The translations under genes were made by a program, and so were the position numbers. Of a stretch of DNA of 64,000 nucleotides, positions 15,959 through 25,644 are shown one piece after another. Under the pieces are notes generated by a model. It worked only from the letters and a program-made list of their open reading frames with translations. It was not told where the DNA came from and did not search any database. Within the stretch, counting starts at the first letter, position 1, and each line of letters opens with the position of its first letter. The DNA comes from CALESS01 sp964405455 (lineage in GTDB: Bacteria; Chloroflexota; Anaerolineae; Anaerolineales; Anaerolineaceae), in assembly GCA_964405455.1 (NCBI GenBank), contig CAYOOA010000005.1, positions 1-64,000 of the forward strand, written 5' to 3'.

Positions 15959-17674
15959 TTATGATTTCCAGATTCGGAAATCCTCCAGGATGGAGCCGCC
16001 GATAAACTCGCGCACAATCGAGTTGTCGGGGATTAAGGTTTCATCGACAGGCAGGAACCATTCCAGGAAGGCCAGTAAACGCTTGGCCTCAATATAAGTA
16101 TCATTTCCATAAGGAACCTGGCGGAGTAATGGCTCGGCCGTTCTCTTCAACGCGGCCAGTTCGTACACCAGGGCGGAGTTAAACATTTCATCTGCATTTT
16201 CCTGGTAGGGGAAAATATGCAACTTCTCCCCATTGCGAACGGACTCCCATCGCTTGATCGTTTGGTGAGCTGAATACCCTCTTTCACGGGCATCCCGAAC
16301 AATCCGGCGCAGCATTCTTGAATCCGTCGTCGAAATCCGATTGTGCCGATCCAGGTTGAGCTGTGTCAGGCAGGAGACGTAGATCCGGAAAGCCTGATCC
16401 TGTGGGAAGCCCGGCAGTAAGCCCGGATTCAAACCATGGATACCCTCCAGGATGATCAACTGGCCGGGCTTCAGGTGAACTACCTCACCCGATTCTGAAT
16501 GCCCGGTTTTGAAATTGTAGTGAGGAAGCTGAACTTCTTCGCCAGCCAGCAGCCGATGGAGGTCCTTAACCAGTCGTTGGATATCCAGGGCTTCCAGGGC
16601 TTCGAAATCAAAATCACCCTTGGCATCCCGCGGAGTGAACTCACGATCCACGAAATAATTATCCAATTCCAGCGGATACGGTGAAATCCCCTGGGCCAGA
16701 AGTTGGACGGTCAAGCGTTTGCTGAAGGTTGTTTTTCCAGAGGAAGACGGTCCTGCAATCAGGACAATCCGGGCAGTGTCCGCTTTATCAGTCACCCGCT
16801 TGGCAATTTCAGCGATCCGTTTTTCATGCATCGCCTCGGAGACCAGGATGATTTCACGTATCCGCCCATCCTGGATGGCATCATCCAGGGCACCGGTGTT
16901 CTGGATCCCCAATCGCTCCAGCCAATCCCCATACTGCCGGAAGGTTGCCAGCAATTTGGGCGAATCAGGCATCGGCACCAGTTCATTAGGAGCATGCCGT
17001 CGGGGAAAGCGTAACACAAAGCCATCCCCCATGCCAAGAATGCCAAACCAGCGGATGAAGCCCGTGGAGGGAACCATGTACCCGTGGTGATAATCTCTTC
17101 GATCGCGCAGCCGATACAGGACCAGGAAATCCTTTTGCCGGTAATGCAAAAGCCGAACTTTCTCCTGCTGGTGTTTACTCTCAAAATAAGCAATTGCTTC
17201 CTTTAAAGGTACCTGCTCGCGTTCAAAGGGTAAATCTGCCTTGACCAGCTCTTTCATCCCGTTTTCAAGGGCAGCCAGTTCAGCTTTGCTCAAAGGCGGC
17301 CGGCCAATCACCTGGCAGTAGAATCCACCTGATGCAACTGCATAATCAACCGCCAGATCTGCATCCGGAAATAGTTCCTCATAGGCCGCTTCCAGGAGGA
17401 ATGTCAGTGATCGTCGATAAATCCGGGCTCCATCTGCGTCCATCATGGTGACCGGTTTCACTTTGGAATCCATCTCCACCGGGAAAGTCAGTTCGCGAAG
17501 TTCGCCATTGACAACAGCCCCCATCACGGGCGGTCGATCCCACTCCGGGAGTTTTCGTAAAAAGGTGCCGATTGGTGTTCCACGCGGCCCGGAAAAAGCT
17601 CTTCCATCAGGCAGGTAGATTTCAATCGTACTGCGCGGTGTAACGGGTTCAATTTGGTCGGTTGATGGATTCAT
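15959..17674 (-). CDS. TGS-domain nucleoside (uridine) kinase-like protein
   Basis: A 571-residue protein with an N-terminal TGS domain (residues ~15-80, IEIYLPDGRAF), a middle region like the threonyl-tRNA synthetase second domain (up to ~200) and a C-terminal uridine kinase/phosphoribulokinase-type P-loop domain. The Walker A motif is GPSSSGKTTFS near residues 305-315, the DNYF segment follows, and ILEGIHGLNP supplies the Walker B-like part. This architecture is known in several bacteria as nucleoside or uridine kinase. The reaction here, ATP-dependent phosphorylation of a nucleoside, is inferred. The ATG at 17674 has GGAAAG upstream. A TTG at 17692 is possible but less likely. Confidence 0.85.
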   Translation of the reverse strand: MNPSTDQIEPVTPRSTIEIYLPDGRAFSGPRGTPIGTFLRKLPEWDRPPVMGAVVNGELRELTFPVEMDSKVKPVTMMDADGARIYRRSLTFLLEAAYEELFPDADLAVDYAVASGGFYCQVIGRPPLSKAELAALENGMKELVKADLPFEREQVPLKEAIAYFESKHQQEKVRLLHYRQKDFLVLYRLRDRRDYHHGYMVPSTGFIRWFGILGMGDGFVLRFPRRHAPNELVPMPDSPKLLATFRQYGDWLERLGIQNTGALDDAIQDGRIREIILVSEAMHEKRIAEIAKRVTDKADTARIVLIAGPSSSGKTTFSKRLTVQLLAQGISPYPLELDNYFVDREFTPRDAKGDFDFEALEALDIQRLVKDLHRLLAGEEVQLPHYNFKTGHSESGEVVHLKPGQLIILEGIHGLNPGLLPGFPQDQAFRIYVSCLTQLNLDRHNRISTTDSRMLRRIVRDARERGYSAHQTIKRWESVRNGEKLHIFPYQENADEMFNSALVYELAALKRTAEPLLRQVPYGNDTYIEAKRLLAFLEWFLPVDETLIPDNSIVREFIGGSILEDFRIWKS

Positions 17675-17713
17675 ACTACTTTCCAGTTGCAAGTTTCGAG
17701 CTATTGTAATCGA

Positions 17714-19390
17714 TTATCTCAATTGAATGATAATCGCTGTCATGGCCGGAATTTCCGGTAAAGGTTCGTAATTGGTAAATCCTCCATTTGCATCCACCGT
17801 CAGGCCGGCCGGCGACCCTTCGCCTACCACCATCCAGGGGTTAACGGGTTTGGTTAACCTGCTCGATGGCACTGAGAGCGCAATATTGGTTGCCGCCATA
17901 TTTCCCAGGTTGGCGATGACCAGGTAAGAACTTTGATCGTCTTCACGCAAATAGGCGATGGTCTTCAAGTTGGGCGAATCTACCGGGGTCATGGTTCCAT
18001 TTTGGAGTGCCGGGTGAGCCATCCTGAGTTGGACCAAGGTTCGATAATGGTTGAGCAAAGAGTTTGGATCTGTATTCTCTGCTGCAACATTGAAGGTGGT
18101 GTAGCTGGCATCCGGAGCCCGCCATGGAGACCCCGTTGTAAAACCGGCATTGGCATCGGCTGTCCACTGCATGGGTCTGCGGATATCTTCATCCGGTTTG
18201 GTTCCCAGCATCCCGATTTCCTCACCATAATAAATGAAAGGAACTCCCGGAAATGTAAGTAATAATGTGGCAGCCGTTTTCGCCTTGGCAACATCCTTAT
18301 TCAAGGTGCTCAATACGCGGTTTTGATCGTGGTTGGTCAGGAAAGTAGCAAATTGAGTATTCTTGGTTCGATCGTACTCATATTTGATAATAAATTTTAG
18401 GACTGATGCATCGTACCCGCTGATACCTGTAACCCAGGCATCCGCCATATCAAAATTGAAGGCCAGGTCCAACTGGTCGCCCTGGAGATACGTCGCCACG
18501 GTTGATGTCGTTGTCCAAACCTCGCCGACGGTCATTGCATTCGGGTTAATCCCCTTATAAAAAGTGCGGAAATTCTTATACCAGTCGTGGGTTTCAGGGG
18601 TGTTGGCCTGTACCTTGCCATCTTCGATCAAATACATGGCCGCATCCACCCGGAAGCCGTCTATGCCGACATCCTTCAACCAAAAGCTGGCCGCTTTTTC
18701 AATCTCATCTGTTACGGCCGGAGTCCGATAATTCAGATCCGGCATCCCACTCCAGAAGATCCCGTAATAATAACCAACTTTACCCGGGTACCAAACCGTC
18801 TCCCCCCAGGGTCCGGCATAATTCGGATTTGAATCGGACCAAATGTAATAATCACGATAGGGAGAGTTGGGATCCTGGGAGGCCAGGAACCATGGATGTT
18901 CTGAGGATGTGTGGTTGATAACCCAATCAATAATCACATGGATGCCCCGTTTATGCGCTTCAGTCAACAGGTTGCGGAAATCATCCAACGTTCCATACTG
19001 TGGGTTAACGGCCATATAATCGGTGACATCATAGCCGTGGTAACTCGGCGAAGGATTGATCGGCATCAACCATATGGCATTGACCCCCAGGTCAGTTTTT
19101 GTATTCGGATCCCCATCGTTGAGATAGTCCAGCTTGGCCGTGATACCGTTAAAATCGCCAATTCCATCCCCATTGGAGTCATTAAAGCTGCGTACGAATA
19201 TCTCATAAAATGTGGCATTTCTCCACCAATCCGTGGAAGTTTGCGCGCTGGTCGATGGGGTAGCTGTTGGTTCTGTCACTCCACTCTGCGTGGAAGTGGG
19301 AATAACCTGGGGTGTAGTTGGTTTGCAGCCAGCCCCTGCCAGCAACACAAACAACAAAATGATGGATGTGAGTGTCCAAATCTTCTTCAT
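17714..19390 (-). CDS. lipoprotein alpha-amylase family enzyme (GH13)
   Basis: A 558-residue secreted GH13 enzyme. The N-terminus is a lipoprotein signal (KKIWTLTSIILLF, lipobox LAGAGC with Cys22) followed by a Thr/Pro/Ser-rich tether to about residue 52. A calcium-loop-like NDSNGDGIGDF opens the barrel. Catalytic regions are IDWVINH, GFRVDAAM (Asp about 246), TVGEVW (Glu about 288) and TNHDQNR (Asp about 354). A C-terminal beta domain follows. It probably breaks starch or malto-oligosaccharides at the cell surface for uptake by MalEFG. GGAGG lies nine bases before the ATG, 40 bases after the neighbouring GH13 gene, so both are likely co-transcribed. Confidence 0.93.
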   Translation of the reverse strand: MKKIWTLTSIILLFVLLAGAGCKPTTPQVIPTSTQSGVTEPTATPSTSAQTSTDWWRNATFYEIFVRSFNDSNGDGIGDFNGITAKLDYLNDGDPNTKTDLGVNAIWLMPINPSPSYHGYDVTDYMAVNPQYGTLDDFRNLLTEAHKRGIHVIIDWVINHTSSEHPWFLASQDPNSPYRDYYIWSDSNPNYAGPWGETVWYPGKVGYYYGIFWSGMPDLNYRTPAVTDEIEKAASFWLKDVGIDGFRVDAAMYLIEDGKVQANTPETHDWYKNFRTFYKGINPNAMTVGEVWTTTSTVATYLQGDQLDLAFNFDMADAWVTGISGYDASVLKFIIKYEYDRTKNTQFATFLTNHDQNRVLSTLNKDVAKAKTAATLLLTFPGVPFIYYGEEIGMLGTKPDEDIRRPMQWTADANAGFTTGSPWRAPDASYTTFNVAAENTDPNSLLNHYRTLVQLRMAHPALQNGTMTPVDSPNLKTIAYLREDDQSSYLVIANLGNMAATNIALSVPSSRLTKPVNPWMVVGEGSPAGLTVDANGGFTNYEPLPEIPAMTAIIIQLR

Positions 19391-19430
19391 TTCAGCCTCC
19401 TACTCCTCATCCGCAAAAATAAATGCAGGA

Positions 19431-21200
19431 TTATTCAAGGATTGCACCACTCCAACCTTCCAGTTGGATTAAGCTATTTAAGGTCTTGTCATCTATACGC
19501 AATTCACCAGATGAGATTATAACCTTTTTCCATTTTCCTGGAAGAGAATAATCTCTCTGTCCTGGGCCAAGATTTAAAACGATCCAAAGTTTTTGAGCCC
19601 CCTCCTCCCTGGTATATACCAGCATTTGATCATCAGCAAAATACGTGCTCCGTTTACCGGTTCGTAAACAGCGGTAATCATTTCTCACAGCTGCCAGCCG
19701 GGAATAAAATCCCAGCAAATCCTGATTTTGCTTTTCTCCCCACAACATGGGCAGGCGTGCCTCTTCCATGATCCCGCGATCTCCCTGGCGGACATCGCGT
19801 TCCTGTGAAAGACCGACCTCCGTCCCATAATAAACAATAGGGGCTCCGCTCAGACTGAATTGGCATAAAGCCGCCAGTTTGAGCTTGCTCACATTCCCCT
19901 CCACTGCCCAAAGAAAGCGGTTCATATCGTGGTTATCCAGGAAGGATGGGCGCGAAAAAGAGCCGGGGAAATAGGCTTCATGGCGGTCCAAAAAACTGGC
20001 AAATCTCTGCACCGACCAGGTTTGAAAAGCAATTGTCTGACGGATGGCTTCCAGTAGCAAGAAGTCCAAGCAGCCGTCAAGCAATCCTTCAAAGGCCAGT
20101 TGCTCATCCGGCGGATCCACCACCTCTCCAAACGTCCAACACGCCGGGTTTATCTTCCTGGTTTGTCGCCGAAAATCCGCCCAGAAATTTTGCACCGGAC
20201 CGATGGCATAATCCAGCCGGAAGCCGTCCACACCCTGCTCCAGCCAGTAACATGCGGCACCGATCATATGCTTGCGCGCATCCGGGTGATCCAGTTTAAC
20301 TTGCGGTAACGATTTAACCCCAAAGAATGAATCGTATTCATCCGGCCATTGATCAAAATGATACCATTCCCGGGTTGGGCTGTCCGGGTTCCTCACGGCA
20401 TCCTGGAAGGTCGGGTGCAGGTTCGACCAGTGATTGGGTACGAAGTCAAGCAGCAAGCGCATTCCCCGCGCATGGCATGCCTGGATCAGTCCTTGCAAAT
20501 CCTCCAGGGAGCCCAGGCGCGGCTCTACCGAGTAAAGGTCCGTGGCATCATATCCATGATGGCTGGGGCTCGGAAAAATGGGGCTGAGCCACAATGTGTT
20601 AAAACCGGCGCTTTGAATGATATCCAACTTCTCGGTGATCCCACAAATTCGCCCCCCAAAAAAGCCGTCCAATTGCGGCGGATTTAGCCATGTTCGCCCC
20701 ACTCCCGGGTTGAATCGATCCACAAAGATATGGTAAATAATCGCATCCCTGGCCCACGCAGGGGTCGGGTCCTCAGCCACGTAGTAGGCCCAAGTATTGT
20801 CATTCTCTGCAAAAACCTCACCTGCTGAGCCCTTATCCAGGCTCATCCGGTAACGGATGATCGTATCCTCCTTCTGGCCGGGAATAGCCGCTGAAAACCG
20901 GCAAATATATCCCCACAACTCTGTATCCCAGGTGATTTCATTAATTTTCATCGGTTCGGCAAAGCCGTTGACGGCCTCTCCATTTTGCCCAATCGGATCA
21001 GAACCGTCATTTGTCCAATACAGCCAGGCTTTTTCACCCATCTCGGCAGGCCCGGCAGTCATCCAGACCTGGACGGATTGACCTGGTCCAGGATCGCGCG
21101 GCGCTCGATGGTTTTTATGAACAATCCCCCTCCGTTGACTTAAAGCCCATTCCCGGCGCAGCTCTTCAGTTGACAGTGTACCAAAAATAAAATCGTTCAT
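19431..21200 (-). CDS. GH13 maltodextrin-degrading enzyme with N-terminal beta domain
   Basis: A 589-residue GH13 enzyme without a signal peptide, so presumably cytoplasmic. Residues 1-~145 form a beta-type domain (VQVWMTAGPAEMG, then IIRYRMSLD) comparable to the N-terminal domain of neopullulanase/cyclomaltodextrinase. The barrel follows: IIYHIFVDRFNPG, LLDFVPNH, GFRLDYAIGP (Asp about 328), FGEVVD (Glu about 360) and LDNHDMNR (Asp about 422). The family cleaves maltodextrins or cyclodextrins after import. It lies directly after malG and before the lipoprotein amylase. A short GAGG precedes the ATG at 21200. Confidence 0.92.
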   Translation of the reverse strand: MNDFIFGTLSTEELRREWALSQRRGIVHKNHRAPRDPGPGQSVQVWMTAGPAEMGEKAWLYWTNDGSDPIGQNGEAVNGFAEPMKINEITWDTELWGYICRFSAAIPGQKEDTIIRYRMSLDKGSAGEVFAENDNTWAYYVAEDPTPAWARDAIIYHIFVDRFNPGVGRTWLNPPQLDGFFGGRICGITEKLDIIQSAGFNTLWLSPIFPSPSHHGYDATDLYSVEPRLGSLEDLQGLIQACHARGMRLLLDFVPNHWSNLHPTFQDAVRNPDSPTREWYHFDQWPDEYDSFFGVKSLPQVKLDHPDARKHMIGAACYWLEQGVDGFRLDYAIGPVQNFWADFRRQTRKINPACWTFGEVVDPPDEQLAFEGLLDGCLDFLLLEAIRQTIAFQTWSVQRFASFLDRHEAYFPGSFSRPSFLDNHDMNRFLWAVEGNVSKLKLAALCQFSLSGAPIVYYGTEVGLSQERDVRQGDRGIMEEARLPMLWGEKQNQDLLGFYSRLAAVRNDYRCLRTGKRSTYFADDQMLVYTREEGAQKLWIVLNLGPGQRDYSLPGKWKKVIISSGELRIDDKTLNSLIQLEGWSGAILE

Positions 21201-21242
21201 ATCCTCTTTGTCAGTTTAAGCCAGGAACCTGGGGTTTATAAA

Positions 21243-21271
21243 GATAGCCCTGTCTGCAGAACAGGGCTATC
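21243..21271 (-). terminator. hairpin between malG and the GH13 gene
   Basis: Perfect eleven-base stem GATAGCCCTGT / ACAGGGCTATC with a seven-base loop. On the minus strand it is followed only by TTTATAAA, so it may partly attenuate transcription or protect the 3' end rather than fully terminate. Confidence 0.6.
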
Positions 21272-21312
21272 CTCTCATGAATATTGTCGTTCGGTTCTGT
21301 CAGGCTTAACCC

Positions 21313-22227
21313 TTATTCCTTTACAGCACCGGAAGTCAGGCCTCCTGCAATTTGATCCTGCAGCGCCAGGTAGACAATCATGATCGGCAAAGCACCGATC
21401 AACGCCCCGGCTGCAAATACGCCCCATTTCTTATCAAATTGGCCGGCCGTGAAAATCTGCAAACCAACCATCAGGGTGTATTTGTTCACATCATTGAGCA
21501 GGATGCGTGCCAGGATGAAGTCTCCATAGGTGCCGATGAAGGACAGAATGCCGATGACAACCAGGATCGGTCGCAGCAAGGGCAGCAAGAGTTTATAGAA
21601 GATTTGGAAGTGTGAGGCTCCATCCACCATCCCGGACTCATCAATTGCCCGGGGAACAGTGTCCAGGAAACCTTTCATCAACCAGATGTTCATGCCCATC
21701 GAACCGCCCAGGTAAACCAGGATCAGACCGGCATGTGTGTTGATACCCAGGCCGGGAATGATTTTACCTGTCTCAAAGATGAGCAGGTAAATGGCTACCA
21801 GGGCTAACAGGTTCGGGAAAACCTGGATGAGCAGGATCCCTTTCAAGATGGCCTGGCGGCCCTTAAAACGTAGCCGTGAGAATGCATAGGCTGCCATGGT
21901 GGTGATAGTCAGAGAAAGGATTGTGGTAATGGTGGCAATTTTGATGGAGTTGAACCACCACTTGATATAGGCCACTTCTCCAAATTGATAATTTGGATTC
22001 TGCCCAAATAGAGTAAGGTAATTCAACAGGCCAACCTTCTTGGGTATCAGGCTTTGTGTGGCCAGCGAGTTCGTCGGGTCCAATGAGGCCGACACAATCC
22101 ACAACACGGGGAACACGGAGAAAATGATCAAGATCACCGCGATCACCAGGCGGATGGCAACGCTAAAGCGCCGCTGGAATTTCTGCGAACTTCGCAAGCG
22201 TTGGTAGGTGGAAGCGATATTAGACAT
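21313..22227 (-). CDS. malG: maltodextrin ABC transporter permease, MalG-like
   Basis: A 304-residue inner-membrane permease of a CUT1 carbohydrate importer. Six hydrophobic helices are apparent. The cytoplasmic EAA loop that docks the ATPase reads DESGMVDGASHFQIFYKLLL, with the conserved Gly. The short N-terminal segment before helix 1 and the C-terminal LTSGAVKE fit MalG. The ATG overlaps the malF stop region by eight bases. The substrate (maltose/maltodextrin) follows from the surrounding GH13 genes and the MalE homologue. No ATPase gene is in the operon. Confidence 0.9.
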   Translation of the reverse strand: MSNIASTYQRLRSSQKFQRRFSVAIRLVIAVILIIFSVFPVLWIVSASLDPTNSLATQSLIPKKVGLLNYLTLFGQNPNYQFGEVAYIKWWFNSIKIATITTILSLTITTMAAYAFSRLRFKGRQAILKGILLIQVFPNLLALVAIYLLIFETGKIIPGLGINTHAGLILVYLGGSMGMNIWLMKGFLDTVPRAIDESGMVDGASHFQIFYKLLLPLLRPILVVIGILSFIGTYGDFILARILLNDVNKYTLMVGLQIFTAGQFDKKWGVFAAGALIGALPIMIVYLALQDQIAGGLTSGAVKE

Positions 22228-23818
22228 TTTGGCTTACCTCCTCCCACATATTGGTGAACCTGTATTGCAGCAAGGTGATGATCCCGACGATGATAAAGAT
22301 GATGATCGAAATGGCGGACGCAAAACCGTATTGAACACCGCGGCCGCCTGATTCAAACGCCAGGTTATACACATAGCTGATCAGAATATCCGTATGCCCG
22401 GCTTTAGTGGCTGCACCTACGATCGGCGGCCCGCCGGCAATGAACAGGTAAATCAAGTTAAAGTTGTTGAAGTTGAAGACATACGATGCAATCAGAAGCG
22501 GTCCGACTGCCACCAGGAGCAGCGGCAGGGTGATCTTGCGGAATTTCTGCCAGGGGCTGGCACCATCGACTGTTGCCGCTTCATAAAGATCCGCAGGGAT
22601 GGATTGGAGCGCGCCACTGGTCACCAGCATGAAGTAGGGATAACCCAGCCACAAGTTGACGATTAAAACCGCAGCTTGTGCCCAGATCGGTTCTGTCGTC
22701 CAGGGCGGACCATATCCAATTGTTTGCTCCAGGATGCGGTTGATGATACCAAATTGCGGGTTCATCATTCCTTTCCAGATTAAGATCGTGATCAGGCTTG
22801 GAATGGTGTAGGGAATGAGCAGTAATGAGCGGATCAACTTCTTTAGCGGGAAATTCTTATCGTTGAACAGGATTGCAATCGCCAGACCCAGAGAGAAAGT
22901 GGAAAAAACGCTGATCAAGGGGAAAACAAAGTTCCAGATCAGGATTCTTACCAAAGGGCCGCGCAAAGCCGGGCTGGTAAAGAACTGCTTGAAGTTTTTG
23001 AATCCGACAACCGATCGGAAGCCAGGCGAGAGAGTTTTTCCGTTGATGGTGGAATAAGTTCCTTCTACATTTTTATACACATCCCCATTGGATTGATCGG
23101 TGAAGGTATCCGCCACTGGATCATAGTTATAACGAATTTGCAGCTCGGCTGCTTCACTGGGTGAACGAACCTGGACGGTCTGCTCACCCTCCAGGCCGAA
23201 TTTAATATTCGGTAAATTTTGATCGGAAGCTGCCAGTAATTTATTCAGGCGTGTGTAACCTTCAATCGTTTGCGGAATCCCCGCGCTGTCAGCCGGACCT
23301 ATGCCGGGGTCACCCGGTTTGGCAGGAGTAATCGATACACCTGGTTTCGCGAGGAATGATTCACCCTGGCTGTTGACCAACCAGAGCGCATAATTATTAT
23401 CTGCCGATTTAAAAGCCGTCCAACTGTAAGACTTTCCTGATTCAGGTAGATAGGTCGTCTTTTGAATGGCTTCTACCACCTGGGTTTTGGTCAGCAGGTG
23501 ACCATCCCCGTAATTTGTGAAGGCAACATAGATTGTAAAAAAGATGGGATAAATTACGAAGAGGATCATAAATGATAAGCCTATCCCGATCCAGCGGAAC
23601 GGATAAGCCGAAGGGATCAGAAAGATCAGGTTTAACAACACCGTGATCACCGAGAGGATCACTCCCAGTTCTGTAAATCCCTTTCCAAGGGCGCTGATGA
23701 TGAACCAGATCGCGCCGGCATCGAAAACAAGCACCAGGATCCACCGGATTAATTTCGAAATGGGTGATTCCTTTGCCATCTGGATGCCCTTTGACTTTTT
23801 CACCGCAGTTTCATTCAT
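22220..23818 (-). CDS. malF: maltodextrin ABC transporter permease, MalF-like
   Basis: A 532-residue permease, the larger partner of MalG. After three N-terminal hydrophobic helices there is a long polar extracytoplasmic insertion (about residues 105-275, containing NNYALWLVNSQGESF), equivalent to the P2 loop of E. coli MalF that contacts the binding protein. The remaining helices carry the EAA loop (LYEAATVDGASPWQKF). The start ATG at 23818 has GGAGG at a good distance. A promoter at 23894-23921 and a terminator just beyond it separate this gene from malE, so permeases and binding protein can be made in unequal amounts. Confidence 0.9.
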   Translation of the reverse strand: MNETAVKKSKGIQMAKESPISKLIRWILVLVFDAGAIWFIISALGKGFTELGVILSVITVLLNLIFLIPSAYPFRWIGIGLSFMILFVIYPIFFTIYVAFTNYGDGHLLTKTQVVEAIQKTTYLPESGKSYSWTAFKSADNNYALWLVNSQGESFLAKPGVSITPAKPGDPGIGPADSAGIPQTIEGYTRLNKLLAASDQNLPNIKFGLEGEQTVQVRSPSEAAELQIRYNYDPVADTFTDQSNGDVYKNVEGTYSTINGKTLSPGFRSVVGFKNFKQFFTSPALRGPLVRILIWNFVFPLISVFSTFSLGLAIAILFNDKNFPLKKLIRSLLLIPYTIPSLITILIWKGMMNPQFGIINRILEQTIGYGPPWTTEPIWAQAAVLIVNLWLGYPYFMLVTSGALQSIPADLYEAATVDGASPWQKFRKITLPLLLVAVGPLLIASYVFNFNNFNLIYLFIAGGPPIVGAATKAGHTDILISYVYNLAFESGGRGVQYGFASAISIIIFIIVGIITLLQYRFTNMWEEVSQNV

Positions 23819-23893
23819 ATAAAATCCTCCGTCGTAAGGATGGCAGGACTATTTACAGCAGATAAGACCCCACAGATTGCGAATATATGAATA

Positions 23894-23921
23894 ATTATAT
23901 AATGGATTTGAAAAAGTACAA
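23894..23921 (-). promoter_or_regulatory. internal promoter for malFG
   Basis: Minus strand TTGTAC (23921-23916), 16-base spacer, TATAAT (23899-23894). It lies after the malE terminator and about 75 bases before the malF start. Confidence 0.65.
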
Positions 23922-23929
23922 TGAAACTT

Positions 23930-23962
23930 TACAAGAAGGCCGGGGAGAAATCCTCCCCGGCC
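23930..23962 (-). terminator. terminator after malE
   Basis: Ten-base GC-rich perfect stem (GGCCGGGGAG / CTCCCCGGCC, five-base loop) followed on the minus strand by TTCTTGT. It begins 18 bases after the malE stop. The T tract is modest, so some read-through to malF is likely. Confidence 0.75.
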
Positions 23963-23980
23963 TCATCAAATTACAGCTAA

Positions 23981-25564
23981 TTACTTAATTTCCCAGGTCA
24001 ACAGGTTGGTGGCTGGATCGAAGGTGAAGGAAACCTCACCGTCCTTGGTCAGGCTAAACTTGTAGTTGTCGCCATTTTCCTTGCCATCTACACCATAGTT
24101 GAGCGTCCAGGCGCCGTCCATGGCAACCTTGACTTCGTAGTCGCCAGCGGGCAGCTTGAAGGGGCCGGAAACCCACAGGCCAGCATCGTTCTTCGTCATA
24201 CCGGTTGCGTCGCAGTCAGGCTGCCAGTCACCCGGGCAGCCAGCCTTGGCCTGGTAGGAACCAGGAACATTGACCATGCCAGCCTTGGCGCCAGAGATCA
24301 GGGATAGAATCTTGGTGCTGGCGTCCTTGAGGGCGGCTTCGGGTTCCTGCTTGCCCTGGATGACCAGGGTGATGGCGTCATTCCAGTTGCCCCAGACGGA
24401 GCCCATGGCGGCGATTGCGGGCATCATGGTGGCGTTCTTGCCAGCTTCGGCCATTGCCTTCAGGTCTGGATCGGAGGTCTTATCCAATACCGGGATGTAA
24501 GCGGAGGGGCGCTTGCCGGCATCATACAGCTTCTGCATGACATCGTCGGTCGCGACGAATTCAGTCAGGAAAGCCTGGGCCAGCAAAACGTTCTTGCTCT
24601 GGGCATTGATGAAGAAGCCCTGGGTACCGGCAAAGGGATAGCCCTCACCAGCAGGACCAGCGGGGAAGTTGGTCACAGCGTACTTCACACCAGACTGGCG
24701 AATGCGGTCAAGAGCCCACGGACCGGCCATGATGAAGGGGGTCTTGCCGGTCTCAAACAGGGCATGGTTATTGGCCCAGTCGGTGTCGGTCGGCAGGTTG
24801 CCCTTGGCAACATTATCTTTCAGCCATTGGGCAGCAGGAACCATTTTCTCAATGCCCAGATCCTGGGGATTCCAGTTGCCATTGGCATCTTTACCGAAGA
24901 TGTAGCCGCCGAAGGCGGTGAACAGCGGGTAAATATCATAGGTGGTGCCGGTCAGGCTCATGATGAAATCAACTTTGCCTTCCTTCTTCAGCGCTTCGCC
25001 CATGGTCACAACTTCGTCCCAAGTGGTGGGCGGGGTTTTGACCAGGTCAGTGTTGTAGAAGAAGCCCAGGTTTTCAGTCGCGTAGGGCATGCAGTACAAA
25101 ACACCATCGAAGGTGCAGGCCTGCTTGGCATTCTCAACAAACTGGGAAGCCTTGTCACCCAGGTCGACGGGGGCGAGCAAACCATTGGCAACCAGTGTGC
25201 CAGCCTGGTCGTGGGCGATGACGATGATGTCAGGGCCTTCACCAGTCGGGGCGGCATTCTGGAAGTCGTCACGGATCGAGGACTTCAGTTCAACAACCAG
25301 CTCAACGCCATATTTCTCCTTGAAGGGACCGGCAAGTTCCTGGAGGATCGGGGCGCGGGTATCATCCGCCCAGACACGCAGGGTCACAGGTACAGCGGTG
25401 GGTTCAGCGGGGGCGGTGGTCGGTGCAACAGTCGGCTGAACTGGCGCAGCAGTCGGTTCGGCGGGCGCAGTGGTGGGCACGGCAGTTGGGGTGGGCTTGC
25501 AGGCGGCAAGCACAAACACGGCGATCAGCACAATGCTGATCAAAGGCATCAACTTCTTAGACAT
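23981..25564 (-). CDS. malE: maltodextrin-binding lipoprotein (MalE-like) with C-terminal X25-type module
   Basis: A 527-residue extracellular solute-binding lipoprotein. The signal ends in the lipobox VLAAC (Cys22), then a Pro/Thr/Ala-rich tether with PTAAPVQPT-like repeats to about residue 57. The body matches maltose-binding proteins (LRVWADDTRAPILQEL at the start, ALFETGKTPFIMAGPWAL and NAQSKNVLLAQAFL later). The last ~95 residues form a separate domain, with VPGSYQAKAGCPGDWQPDC, LPAGDYEVKVAMDGAW and NYG, which closely resembles the X25 modules of amylases and pullulanases. Such a module on a transporter binding protein is unusual. The ATG at 25564 has AAGGAGG upstream. Confidence 0.9.
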   Translation of the reverse strand: MSKKLMPLISIVLIAVFVLAACKPTPTAVPTTAPAEPTAAPVQPTVAPTTAPAEPTAVPVTLRVWADDTRAPILQELAGPFKEKYGVELVVELKSSIRDDFQNAAPTGEGPDIIVIAHDQAGTLVANGLLAPVDLGDKASQFVENAKQACTFDGVLYCMPYATENLGFFYNTDLVKTPPTTWDEVVTMGEALKKEGKVDFIMSLTGTTYDIYPLFTAFGGYIFGKDANGNWNPQDLGIEKMVPAAQWLKDNVAKGNLPTDTDWANNHALFETGKTPFIMAGPWALDRIRQSGVKYAVTNFPAGPAGEGYPFAGTQGFFINAQSKNVLLAQAFLTEFVATDDVMQKLYDAGKRPSAYIPVLDKTSDPDLKAMAEAGKNATMMPAIAAMGSVWGNWNDAITLVIQGKQEPEAALKDASTKILSLISGAKAGMVNVPGSYQAKAGCPGDWQPDCDATGMTKNDAGLWVSGPFKLPAGDYEVKVAMDGAWTLNYGVDGKENGDNYKFSLTKDGEVSFTFDPATNLLTWEIK

Positions 25565-25644
25565 CTTTCCTCCTTGAAATATCCTGCTTATGGCAGGTTG
25601 AAACAACGAATTGATGGTTGGTACAGTGATGCGTGAGGCTCTCC

